Below are positions 9,063 through 19,018 of a DNA stretch of 64,000 nucleotides, in pieces. The DNA comes from Calliopsis andreniformis (taxonomy: Eukaryota > Arthropoda > Insecta > Hymenoptera > Andrenidae): contig NC_135071.1 of NCBI RefSeq assembly GCF_051401765.1, positions 17,896,961 through 17,960,960 of the forward strand. Reading direction: 5' to 3'. Below the pieces are notes generated by a model that saw nothing but the letters and a program-made list of their open reading frames with translations, made no database searches and was not told the DNA's origin. Positions within the stretch are counted from its first letter, which is position 1, and every line of letters starts with the position of its first letter. The translations under genes and the position numbers were made by a program.

Positions 9063-10950
9063 AAGGAGCGAGTCTCTTCAAGGATCGTCGTGCGAGTCAA
9101 CAACCAATAGCAAAATATGTTACTTTGTGCGATCGTACGGGATCCATGAACGATAATATTGGATCCTATCGACCTTCAAGCTGATGAAAATTCGAAATGT
9201 AACAGAATCGATACGACTGTATCCACGATCGATATTATTAGCAAGAATTTTACTCCTCGTTTTTTCTGAGAATCATTTTCACTAATTGTCCTTCGATTTT
9301 TCATTCATAAATGTGTTCGCGTGATCCGATGTATTTTGTCAAAGGAGAAATTCATTGCTTTAGATATATAGGTAGTTTTATCGAGTTTCATGTTAGCGTG
9401 TTATGTCACGATAAGAAATATATTTTAAATAGCGCATTTCTATGACTCAGAGAATAAAGGTTACGATGGGTTATGGTAAAATTTTGGGCAAATTTTGTTT
9501 CATCTTTTCACGATCGAATATTTTTAAGAAACGAGAAAAGTTATTACATGAATTACTAGTAACAGACACCTAAGTTTGTCATATAAACCTTGAAATTGAG
9601 TTCAGTAAATTAATTTGTATGAATATATAAATATCCAAAATAATTCCAGTCCAAGTGACAGATTTAGTTATTTAGTTTTAATACGTATTTATACGTAAGT
9701 AGCAAATATGTAAAAATTTATGATACATATAAAAATAAGAAAGGAAACGAAAATTCCTACTCCTGCCATCTAGTTGTACACGAAAGTACTGCGTATTTTG
9801 TATATAGAAACTCAATTGATATTTCAAAATATAAAATAAATACTTTTAAGCATACTTTGCCCCATAAATAGTCTGTATTCATGGGGTTTATTTCATATTA
9901 TTTATATATAATTATGTATTCTAATAATTAATAAAATATGGTATCAGTACAATTGATTCAGAACATCACACCTACAGATTAGCAGGTTTACATTGATTAA
10001 TACTGGAAACGTTTTAATCCATGTTTACTTAATTGTCATCGTCAATTATCTACTACTTAAATCTGCACCATACAAAATTTATGAGCTAAATACTTCAAAA
10101 TTTATTCCTTTGATTTCAAATGCAATATTTTATTTTTTAAAGTACGTTTATTGATTATAAAACATACTTCGCTTAATCTTTTCGTGATAAATATTTATCA
10201 GAAATATGTACCAAATACAAAGAGAAAAAAAACAAATTTGGATTTCTTAAAGAATAGCATAAATAAAATTGTACGTCAATAAAAGCTATCCTGGAACTCT
10301 TTTCTCATTCCCTTTCATCCTACACCATAAAATGACACATTTGTACTTTTTTACTGCGACGTGATGTGCATAAAATTACAGATGACTCAGATATTATCGC
10401 ACAGCCGAAACTTCTAACCATAGAAAACTAAATGATTCTAAAATTATAATTTTAAATTGATGAAAAACTCACCGAGATTGAAAATGTCGTATAAAGTAAA
10501 TTTCCCGCTTCCTATAGACAGTCTTATCTATATATATAATACGTAGTACTGCACCTGTCCTTTTCCAAGGTGTATGCGCCTACCTTCTTCAATGAAATTC
10601 TCTCCGACACACCTACACACACCTGCTACAAGCGAACCGATTGCTACCACGGACGAGTGTACAGGATAGACTGAACAGCTTATGCAGATTCGTGTCTGAT
10701 GTACTGAAATACCGACTTCTTGAAAACCATTCGTTTTCGAGCGCCCTCTGTAGAGCGGTGGATGTAGAAAACACATTGTGTTATTGTTACCGACGATGGT
10801 AATACCAATAAACGAGAAAAATGTTCCTACCATACCACCCAATATACAAGATGTCCCACTAAACTATCAATTCTTCGAAAATATTGTTCGTTAGTTCGAT
10901 TTCGAAATTCTTATCAACCGAAGGACTTCTCTGATCGGTTTTCTATCTTC
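9063..10950. other. AT-rich stretch without recognised gene
   Basis: No exon recognised. A 104-codon minus-strand frame (10842-10528) shows no known motif and no flanking splice logic, so it is not annotated as a gene. Confidence 0.4.
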
Positions 10951-10957
10951 CCCACAG

Positions 10958-10999
10958 AGTATAAATACCGCTGCAGGACTCCGACTGTCTCACTCGTCG
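10958..10999 (+). promoter_or_regulatory. Candidate TATA plus initiator promoter
   Basis: AGTATAAATACC, followed about 25-30 bp later by GTCTCACTCGTCG, an arthropod-type initiator (TCAnT-like). It points toward the tandem repeat that starts about 100 bp downstream. No ATG with a long frame follows, so any transcript would probably be non-coding or a 5' leader. Confidence 0.4.
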
Positions 11000-11098
11000 T
11001 GGGTCCTCCAGCGGGTGCGGACCACCCTCCTGGGCATTGGACCATCCTGACCAGAGGGTAGCTTGACTAGTGGACATCCTGGACCTCTGACCACCCTT

Positions 11099-11320
11099 AC
11101 CAGTGGTCAGCTTGACCAGCTTGACCAGCTTGACCAGCTTGACCAGTGGTCAGCTTGACCAGCTTGACCAGCTTGACCAGTGGTCAGCTTGACCAGCTTG
11201 ACCAGCTTGACCAGTGGTCAGCTTGACCAGCTTGACCAGTGGTCAGCTTGACCAGCTTGACCACCTTGACCAGTGGTCAGCTTGACCAGCTTGACCACCT
11301 TGACCAGTGGTCAGCTTGAC
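11099..11320. repeat. 9-bp minisatellite with higher-order units
   Basis: Array of ACCAGCTTG units punctuated by a 16-bp variant, ACCAGTGGTCAGCTTG. The variant recurs with spacings of 43, 34, 34, 25, 34 and 34 bp, that is 16 plus 9n with n mostly 2. Degenerate relatives (GACCACCCTTACCAG and similar) extend from about 11020 to 11410. Every frame is closed by TGA in the variant unit, so it is not coding. Confidence 0.85.
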
Positions 11321-11409
11321 TACTGATTATCCTGAACCTTCGACCACCCTAGCCAGTGGTCCAGGTGTTCATTGGTCATCTTGGACCACGGTCCACCATA
11401 GCCAGTGAA

Positions 11410-14016
11410 CAGTTCGACCATGAATATTGTTATAAAATGTTGCGCTTTTTGAAAAGGTGAACATTTTTTATATTAAGGGATACTAGTTTCAAAATTTTAA
11501 TTTACAACTTATAGCTCGTAACTTTAAATATTTAGGGCAGTTTCAAAGAATGTCTTCTATAGTATTTCAATAATTACAAGAATCATATATTTAACCAAAG
11601 TGAATCAGATAGATACGATTAACACGATTTAACCATTTTTCTTGTTCCATTTATAAAAGCATATAAATTTGTGTATGAAGATACTATTTTTTACAAATTC
11701 ATACATATTTTATAAAAGATTGTGATTACCTGGGGAAGAGTCTGCTGCTGACGTTTAGTTCTGTAATAGCACGGAACAGCTCAGGCGTGGCTAGATAGAA
11801 ACTGATTATCCAGTAACTATGAAACTATACCTCTCTGAGTGAATTTATCGATAAGATTATTTAGGAAATTCCTGAAGTGTGTGCGCATCGTCTAAGTTTG
11901 CTTTTGACGTACATATGTTTACATGTATATTAAAAGCAGTTATACAGACTTAAAATTTTGAAATTTATGTTTACCTGATTCATTGATAATTGTTTGAATA
12001 TTTCGTTTATGTAATTACTAAAAGAATATTATGTATTCATACTTTTTAAATAGTTAAACACTGTCAATGACTTACGTTAGCTAATGCATGAAATAAAGAC
12101 TACCAAGATTGGTGACTGTATTATCAACGGAGTAGTATGAGTTCAAGATAATTTTATATGTGGCTACAAGGTGGCGTATGAGTAATTTCCAAGAGTCACA
12201 GGCATTCCCATCATTCTCTTTCGTACATATTTCTGTATAATGTGGCACAAATTATCGTTCACCTGTACTATGTAAAAATAATGTAAACTAAACTTTCCTC
12301 TGAAATATGTTTACGTCTACCAATAATTCAAAACCACCACATTAATCTGTTCAAAAATCATATTCTAACAATACATTCGCATTCATATCTCAACAATCTC
12401 TTCGTATCAAGTTTCACTGAACATTAATGTCAATACTGTAGAATCCAAGTGAATATAGCATAAGGATACTTGAAAATAGAAACATAAGAAACTACGTCCT
12501 GATCCTCTAGAATACATACATTCCGACTTTAATACTATTAAATATCTTTCTAAATATTCCAACGATATAACAAATCCAGAAAGCCAGAGCCTGCGATTTT
12601 AAGTCCATGATATTTCCAAAGAACAATGAACCCGACTTAAAACGCTCGCGACCGAGCAAAATGCAGAAACATTGATTGAATCTATAAAAAAGATAGGAAA
12701 TCATTGCACCGATCGCAACGTGGCAGGAGTAAAAAGAAAAAGGGACACAAAGATGACATTCCTCGCGCATTGCTTTTCAGTGAATCATCCGCGGGCGATG
12801 AAAAAAGTTGGGAAAGTCTCGAGGAGAGTCAGGAAGAGCGTATCCCGTTTTCGTCCACGTCGCACCCTGATGAGGAATGCGGGAACTAGCGATTTTTATT
12901 TCTTCGTGCGTGGAGCAGTAAAGTGTACTAATTTATTGAAATAATTACGACACTCGTCCCGTTTTTGCACCTTCGCATAATGTGAGTAAATCAGAGCAGA
13001 ATCCTGTTCGGTTATCTGCTTGCGTTTCTTCTAGATAACGAGGAGGGTACGGGGGCTATCCTCCGTGGGATGCAGTTCGAGGATATTCTTTTGTTTATTT
13101 ATACAGCCCTTCAAGTAGGGAAAGCCATCGAAATTGTTGAGAACGCGTGCAAAAACGGCCTTGTCGTGTTCGTGGCGGTTCGACGTTGATGAATCGGGCC
13201 CGTGGGACCTCGAATTACTTTCCCGCTGCTATGTTACGCATCAACGAAAAATTCAATATCTCCGGATTATCAACATTCCAGAGTGTTGACACCTCTGTCA
13301 GAGTGCTCTGCTTTACCATTACTGTAACGTCGCTGTCTCGCGTTTGAACAGGGATTCGCAGTATAATTCTCTCTTCGTCCCTCGTTTTTCGAATGCCGCG
13401 TAGTGTCAAATAAGAGTCGTACGAGCCAAGTTTTCGTCCCCCAGTGGTTTCTAGTGTTCGGAGATATGTGAGAATGATTCCGATCTGTGAGTAATTGTTC
13501 GCATCCTCCTTCGGATTTTCGTAGAGAGCTTCGAGGTGAAGTGTTAGGAAATGTTTTAGTTGGATCTGGGTAAAAGATGGTACAGAGATATTTCGAATGT
13601 TATTTTGAATAGCGAAGGCCGAAGTGAGTGCACGTAAAATGGCATTTCGAGTGTAACGTGGAGACTTGAGAGAGGCAATGAAAGTATTTATTAGGTGTAC
13701 AAATTGATTCAGTGTTCTCAAGCTAAGCTAGAGATATCTGTTTGAAGTTTAAGCTTTTTCTTGTCCTGTCGCAGTTTTTAAATATCGATTTTTAAAGTGG
13801 TAAATGAATTTTGTATGGATAAGTGTTGAATTTTATGAAGATAAGGGCAAAGAATTCAGTTGTACACCTAATGTCTTGGTTTGGATAACTATGTTACTAC
13901 TGTACGCTTATATAATATTTCTACTATATTTGGTACAAAAAGAATTCAAGTTCATTGGTCTATGATATTACATACTATAAGGGTTACTAAAATTGTATTC
14001 AATACTATGTTTTCAG
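11410..14016. other. Region upstream of the angiomotin coding exons
   Basis: No exon recognised. A minus-strand frame of 168 codons (13721-13215) begins with a non-ATG codon and has no recognisable motif. A plus-strand frame near 12680-12889 is lysine-rich then glutamate/serine-rich and also lacks an ATG. The 13.0-13.5 kb part is GC-richer and could hold the untranslated first exon and promoter of the angiomotin gene. Confidence 0.4.
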
Positions 14017-14129
14017 ATAAAACCTAAGGCATAAATGAAAGAGTAGAAAAATGAGTTCTTTACAACAAGGTAGCAGATTCTTGCCTTTTTCTAATAATAA
14101 TATACAGAGGAAACAGTTATCAATGCAAG
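14017..14129 (+). CDS. Amot: Angiomotin exon with start codon
   Basis: Acceptor TGTTTTCAG, 34 nt of 5'UTR containing the minimal frame MKE-stop, then ATG at 14051 in an AAAAATG context and 26 codons ending in phase 1 before GTATAG. Further untranslated exons must lie upstream because this exon begins with an acceptor. Confidence 0.85.
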
Positions 14130-17100
14130 GTATAGACATTAATCTGAAATATATGTTGCCATTTGTTAATAAAAATAATATATGGAAAGGTTCATGGTCA
14201 CAACTATTACTTTTAAACATTTGTAAGAGTTTCTCAAAATACATATGATATATTTAATAGGTGGTCTTCCACAAAGTTTAAGTGGAAGTGAGACTGATGT
14301 TTCAACCTCAAATGAGAATCTAACCAATGAAGATCGATATGTAATAAGACACACAGCACGCCAGGAGCCTCAAGGTCAAGAAAATCAGCAGCAAAGCCCA
14401 TCCAGGTCTTCCAGTCATAAAGAAAATATACCAAATATACAAGTAAGTTGTTTAACTTGAATTTTAATTATTTTGCATTTTATTATTCATGAAGTAGGTG
14501 CAGATATTATCTGATTTTTTTTCACCTTAACATTTTAATGCAATCTAGGGTAACCTGCTCAACAGAAACAGTTTGAAAGATAGTTTGAATGGATCCAACA
14601 GAAACAGTCTGAAAGAGAATTTGAATGGGTCCAATCGGAACAGTTTGAAAGATAGCATTAATGGTTCAAACAGAAATAGTTTGAAAGATAATTTAAGTAA
14701 TCGTACCAGTGTTGGCTCAAATAGAAGTAGTCTAGATGTGTCTACAAGTTCATATAACACACTCATCATACACAATGCAAATGATGATAATTCATGGGTA
14801 CCATCTGGAAGGTAATATTAAATTTTTGTAGAAGATAACAGTTTTTCTTTAGTTCTGAATAAATATTGATTATTTAATCTACAGGTTGTCTGGTGTGGTA
14901 AGGGAGCATGGAGACATGGGGTACTTGTACTGTGATGGTGGAGGGAAGGGACATTCGAACAGTCCTACTATGCAATCTCTATCAAATTTATCTCATGAAG
15001 ATCACGTTTATGAACAACCTAGTAATGGAGGATGCCAAGAAATTACAGACATACCGGATGATTATCTCAGTCAGTCACAGGTAATTGTTTTATTCATATT
15101 ACCTCATATCTGTTATTTATATCATTTTGTACCAAACAGGTTTTAAAACATCTTGCAAAGGAAGTGAAAGTACCATCATACAGTAAACTGTCAAATAATG
15201 GAGGAAATATAGATACGAGAATGAGAGACAGCGATAGAGGAAAACAAAATGATAGCGAATCCGAAGACAGACCACCACCTGCGTATATGTCAGTTTTGTT
15301 ACCGCTGAAAGGAAAATCCAGGCTAGTTGGACCAATGGAAAAGTTAACATTATCAAGGTCACAACCTGATTTATCTAGAATTGGCAAACCAGACATTGAT
15401 AACTACAACTTGCGAGCTACTTCTCCACGGTAATTGAATTAAAACTGCTGATAAATTTATATAATTAGATGGTACATATATTCCTAGTAATTCTGTTCAA
15501 TTTTATGCCTTCATAGACCTCAAACAAAAGGGAGAGAAGAAACAGAAACAGCAACAGGCGAAATTTGGCCACCATCTGAAATGATTCAGATCGTGATCCA
15601 AGAAAATAGTGCCTTAAAATTAGAATTAGAACGATGTTACAATAAGGTCGCTAAGTCTCAAAAGTTGGAACAAGAAATTGCGAAAGTACATAGAGCGCAC
15701 GAAGAATTAGCTGCGTCGTGTGAAAGAAGGGAAAAGCTGGAACGAGCTGCTAGATTGCGGCTGCAGAACGATTGCAGGCGATTGACCGAATTAAATCGCG
15801 CATTAAGAGATCAAATAGATTTACTGTCCGCTCGCACCGATAGTCCACCGATTGTAGAATCTATGAGAAAGGAATTAACTCAACGCGAATTGCTAATTGG
15901 CCAATTGATTACGCAAAGTAGGTATTCTCTCGTATTTTACTGATTTAATATATCTGGTAACTAATGATATGCCTAATCATTAATATTTGTTTCAGATAAA
16001 GAATTAGCTGCTGCAAAAGAAAGACAGGAAATCGAATTAGCGGCGCAACGAGCGACATTACAAGAACAACGTACGCACATAGACATTTTAGATACTGCTC
16101 TCACTAATGCCCAAGGAAATGTTGTGCGTCTTGAAGAAGAGGTAAATTATCTATTTTCCAAGCACGTTAATTAACATTTATATATTGCTTACGGGGATTA
16201 CATTTACCATTGTTTTCAATAGTGTCGGAAGAAGCAAGTGTACGTGGAGAGAGTGGGCCAGCTTCAACGAGCTTTGTCTTCTCTTCAAGCGTCTAGTGAT
16301 AGAAGAGAAGAAACAGAGAGACAGTTGAGGGGTCAATTAGAAAGAGAATTAAGAGAAGGAGGTGGCGGTGGTGGTGCTAATGGTAATGAACAGTCTTCTA
16401 ACGGGGAGACTATCGCAGAATTAAAACGACGAATACGCGAAAGAGACGAAAAAATTATGTCACTCGAAGGTGATGTTGCCAAATGGGAGCAACGTTATCT
16501 CGAAGAAAGTGCATTGAGGCAAGCCGCAATTGACGCAGCTAGTCTTCCAAAGTAAATTTCTTATTCCAAATAATAACTTCATGTTTTGTACGTGCATTAA
16601 TTACAAGTTTCTTTTAAAATAATTAGGGATGCCAAAATAGCTGCATTGGAAAAAACAAGTCAAGATGCCGAGAAATTAATTGCTGAAGCACGCTCCGAGA
16701 AAATGAGACATATGGATGAAGTCCATGCCGCACAGAAGAAACTCGCTGATCTTGAATCTAGGTAAGATCGATATCATTTTTTTGTAAAAGTATGATTATC
16801 TAAAATAAAATTAATGTCGATGTTCAATTGTTACTTAGAATGAAAGATCTAGAATCGAAGTTGGCTGAAAGGGACGCGATGATTCGAGTTCTCCAGAAAC
16901 ACACGTACGATAAAGATAGTAGTAGTAGTAGCGGTGTTGGTAGTTACCCTGCTGCTCACTCGTCACATTCAAGTACATCAGCAGATCATCATACTGCGTT
17001 AACAAGCACACCAGAACTTGGTAAGTACTCATTTATTAGATCTACACGTGTAATAATTGATAAGTGACTATATCATTTTTATATATTACAGTGAGCAGTG

Positions 17101-19018
17101 TACTAGGTGGAGGCAGTGGTTATGGAAGCACTGGTTCATACGGTGTTACGGACAGCTACAAGTACAGAAAGCAGGGCAGTTTCGAGCAAACAAATAAAAG
17201 CCTTGACGATCAGTTAAAAGAGCTAGACTCTCAACTACTTAGTAAGGTAGGCAAAATACAAGTAAATGTTTAATGATCTCATCATTACGACTAGTTTTTT
17301 CCTGAAATAGTAAAAGAATCATTTCGTAATCATTTTACAGAATCTTGTCTATTTTACATGTTGTTTACGTTCAATATATCTTAATTTTGCGACGATTGTA
17401 TCTTAAGTTCTTTAGCGTTCATTTTATAGCCACAGAAAAGTAGGAAAGTATTACAGATTGTACGATCAAAGGTATTCAAATGTTACTTCTGAATTGGTTA
17501 TATGATTGAGAAGAATAGTTGATGCATTTTCTTAGTAATTTCAATATTTTTTTTTAATATTTCCATTGAATGAATGAAAGTAGAATATCGCTATTCTGCA
17601 TCAACTATTCTTGCATTGTGTTTACGGTTGCCATTATTTGCATAACAATGTGTGTCCTATTAATCAATTTTTTTTAAAACAAATTTTATCAATGAGAGAT
17701 GCATAGAATATGCTTTTCATCATTTATCCTAATTTTTTCTTTATTTTTTCCTATAACTGAAAAGAGGACTACAGTACCTAATGAAAAGCAAATTCTGTAC
17801 AAGACTAGAAATTAATTATAGGTGATATGTAAAGAATGCATTCATATCTCATCTTCCAAAAACACAGTAAACTGTATTTTTACTAATACAAATATTTGTG
17901 TGCCATTGATTTATCGTTTTATAATTAACCGTACAGTAAACAACGTTCACCCGTCTCTTTAAAACCAAACTAATCCAACTCTAACCCAGCCCTAAACCAC
18001 CTTGTCCAAGTCCCGAGTGATCCCAGAGTGTGCATGCGCTGTTGTGGCGAGCACTAACCCCATTCCAGGTCCCGGATCTCCTCTCCAACGCAGGCGTTCT
18101 GTTCTCTTGTTTCAGCGGGCACTTTGCTGTTTTCCAGGATTCTCTAATCCAGGCACTGCGTCGCGAAAAGGAAAAATACCCAAGCCACTATTGGCGGGTG
18201 TAGATAGCACAGGTACCTCGAGCACCGCCTCGAGCAAAAGCCGTCTTCTGGACGACTCAGGGGGCGAGGTCTCGCCAGGTATAATGGAATTCGCGAGCGC
18301 AGCCTCGAGGTTCAAGGGCACCGTTTCGAGACTGTCGGACGGCAAGCCTGAGGATATGATGCTGCTGGAGAAGCAAGGCAGAAGCTCGCAGAGGCAGAGG
18401 ATGCAGGAGGGCGAGCCACGCCGCGCTGGGAGCCTTCCTCCCAGCTCGCTACCACGACCGCCCAAGAGTCTGAAATCGACCAACTCCCGCTACTGTCGGC
18501 TGAGCGACACGGAGACGCGCAAGAAGTCTGATCCAGGTCCAGCGCTGGATACATCGGCGAGCATCAAGGTTCGCGATGCAAATAACTGCAGCATCGAGTA
18601 CGGGAGATTCGATATGAAGGCCCAACGTAGGAAGAAGTCTGGTGTCACGGAACCATTGATTTCGAATAATTCGTCGAAGAAGCCTCCTTCTATTACTAGC
18701 CACGAGTACGAGCGTCTTCAGGGTGAAAATGGTCGGAAGAAACAAGCTTCCATCTCGGAGGTGAAGCACAGGGACACGCAGAGTCGCTCGCTGATACCGC
18801 CACCATCTCGTCGTATCGGGGAGTATGGTCGTCTCAGCGAGGGCACCCTGAGGAAGCAGACTGGCTCACGGGGACAGAGTACAGGAAGTACTGTGAGCAG
18901 CAAGAGTGGAGGACGCGATTCTGGCGGTACCGCCAGCAGCGAGGCCTCCACTTCTTCCTTGCCACCTTCGAAAGCGAGGTCAATACCGCGTCCCAGCAAT
19001 TATCGTATCCAATTTTAA
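14051..19018 (+). CDS. Amot: Angiomotin-family protein
   Basis: Scaffold of the Hippo pathway and cell junctions. Amot proteins bind YAP/Yorkie WW domains through PPxY motifs, F-actin through the N-terminal region, membranes through the coiled coil, and PDZ proteins through the C-terminus. Twelve coding exons (14051-14129, 14261-14442, 14549-14811, 14885-15080, 15140-15429, 15517-15917, 15996-16141, 16223-16551, 16627-16761, 16839-17020, 17092-17246, 18116-19018) join through GT-AG introns without a frame break into 1086 aa. Diagnostic parts are ARQEPQGQE (residues 59-67), PPAY (286-289), the coiled coil from about residue 355 to 700 with ELERCYNKVAKSQKLE, ALTNAQGNVVRLEEE, KKQVYVERV and KDAKIAALEKTSQ, all closely matching vertebrate AMOT, and a Ser/Arg-rich C-terminus. 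A small upstream frame (ATG AAA GAG TAG) sits at 14035, just before the main ATG. Confidence 0.93.
14261..14442 (+). CDS. Amot: Angiomotin exon with ARQEPQGQE motif
   Basis: Residues 27-87. RHTARQEPQGQENQQQ matches the conserved N-terminal angiomotin signature, the strongest single identifier outside the coiled coil. Donor ATACAA before GTAAGT, phase 0. Confidence 0.92.
14549..14811 (+). CDS. Amot: Angiomotin exon with 12-residue tandem repeat
   Basis: Residues 88-175. NRNSLKDSLNGS recurs nearly exactly four times (starts near residues 92, 104, 116 and 128), then decays (NRTSVGS, NRSSLD). The repeat is also visible as a 36-bp DNA tandem repeat. I know of no counterpart in vertebrate AMOT proteins. 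Confidence 0.9.
14885..15080 (+). CDS. Amot: Angiomotin exon 4
   Basis: Residues 175-240, ending DIPDDYLSQSQ. Acceptor CTACAG, donor CACAG before GTAATT. A low-complexity serine/glycine region whose end leads directly into VLKHLAKEVK of the next exon. Confidence 0.88.
15140..15429 (+). CDS. Amot: Angiomotin exon with PPxY motif
   Basis: Residues 241-337. DRPPPAYMSVLLPLKG holds PPAY at 286-289, the type of motif that binds the WW domains of YAP/Yorkie and of Nedd4-family ligases. It is followed by LTLSRSQPDLSR. This is the only PPxY I can see in the protein, whereas human AMOT has more than one such motif. Confidence 0.9.
15517..15917 (+). CDS. Amot: Angiomotin exon, start of coiled coil
   Basis: Residues 337-470. 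EIWPPSEMIQIVIQEN leads into ENSALKLELERCYNKVAK and SQKLEQEIAKVHRAHEELA, a heptad-rich helix that aligns with the beginning of the AMOT coiled coil (ELEGCYEKVARLQKLE in human, from memory). Donor after CAAA before GTAGGT, chosen because it keeps Q-N-K-E-L in frame. Confidence 0.93.
15996..16141 (+). CDS. Amot: Angiomotin coiled-coil exon
   Basis: Residues 471-519, KELAAAKERQEIELAAQ through ALTNAQGNVVRLEEE. The last segment is almost identical in pattern to vertebrate AMOT (ALSNAQAKVVKLEEE, from memory). Confidence 0.93.
16223..16551 (+). CDS. Amot: Angiomotin coiled-coil exon with glycine linker
   Basis: Residues 520-629. CRKKQVYVERVGQLQRAL continues the coil. A run of six glycines (565-570) interrupts it, then the helix resumes with ETIAELKRRIRERDEKI. 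The glycine run could be a flexible hinge in the coil. Confidence 0.92.
16627..16761 (+). CDS. Amot: Angiomotin coiled-coil exon KDAKIAALEKTSQ
   Basis: Residues 629-674. KDAKIAALEKTSQDAEKL and EKMRHMDEVHAAQKKLADLE match the distal part of the AMOT coil very closely. It is one of the most conserved parts of the family. Confidence 0.94.
16839..17020 (+). CDS. Amot: Angiomotin exon, end of coiled coil and poly-Ser
   Basis: Residues 674-734. MKDLESKLAERDAMIRVLQ ends the coil. It is followed by a five-serine run from an (AGT)n microsatellite and a His/Ser-rich stretch ending TSTPEL. Donor CTTG before GTAAGT. Confidence 0.9.
17092..17246 (+). CDS. Amot: Angiomotin exon 11
   Basis: Residues 735-786, GGGSGYGSTGSYGV then KSLDDQLKELDSQLLSK. 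It ends in phase 0 before GTAGGC. If the following intron is retained, the frame continues eight residues (VGKIQVNV) and stops at 17273, a possible short isoform. Confidence 0.87.
17247..18115 (+). other. Amot: Angiomotin last intron
   Basis: An 869-bp AT-rich intron, with a GC-richer 3' part from about 17940. The frame of the last exon is open upstream to 18002, so a different upstream acceptor could extend it; CTTGTTTCAG at 18106-18115 is the best one. Confidence 0.6.
18116..19018 (+). CDS. Amot: Angiomotin last coding exon
   Basis: Residues 787-1086 and TAA. GC-rich, Ser/Arg/Lys-rich and probably disordered. Four copies of Y-x-R-(L/F)-x5-R-(K/R)-K/Q begin at residues 912, 948, 984 and 1023, at intervals of 36, 36 and 39. 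The protein ends NYRIQF. Phe at the last position and Ile two before it fit a class II PDZ ligand. AMOT paralogues also end in PDZ ligands, but of a different sequence. Confidence 0.88.
   Translation, partial: RALCCFPGFSNPGTASRKGKIPKPLLAGVDSTGTSSTASSKSRLLDDSGGEVSPGIMEFASAASRFKGTVSRLSDGKPEDMMLLEKQGRSSQRQRMQEGEPRRAGSLPPSSLPRPPKSLKSTNSRYCRLSDTETRKKSDPGPALDTSASIKVRDANNCSIEYGRFDMKAQRRKKSGVTEPLISNNSSKKPPSITSHEYERLQGENGRKKQASISEVKHRDTQSRSLIPPPSRRIGEYGRLSEGTLRKQTGSRGQSTGSTVSSKSGGRDSGGTASSEASTSSLPPSKARSIPRPSNYRIQF

Noticed and set aside
12680..12889. Lys-rich then Glu/Ser-rich plus-strand frame resembling a transposase tail
   Set aside because: No ATG, no conserved domain and a stop in all frames nearby. 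The likeness to a transposon protein is only compositional.
13215..13721. Minus-strand open frame of 168 codons upstream of angiomotin
   Set aside because: It begins with a non-ATG codon, the first Met is near the end, and no motif or splice context supports it. GC-rich 5' DNA on the opposite strand explains it.
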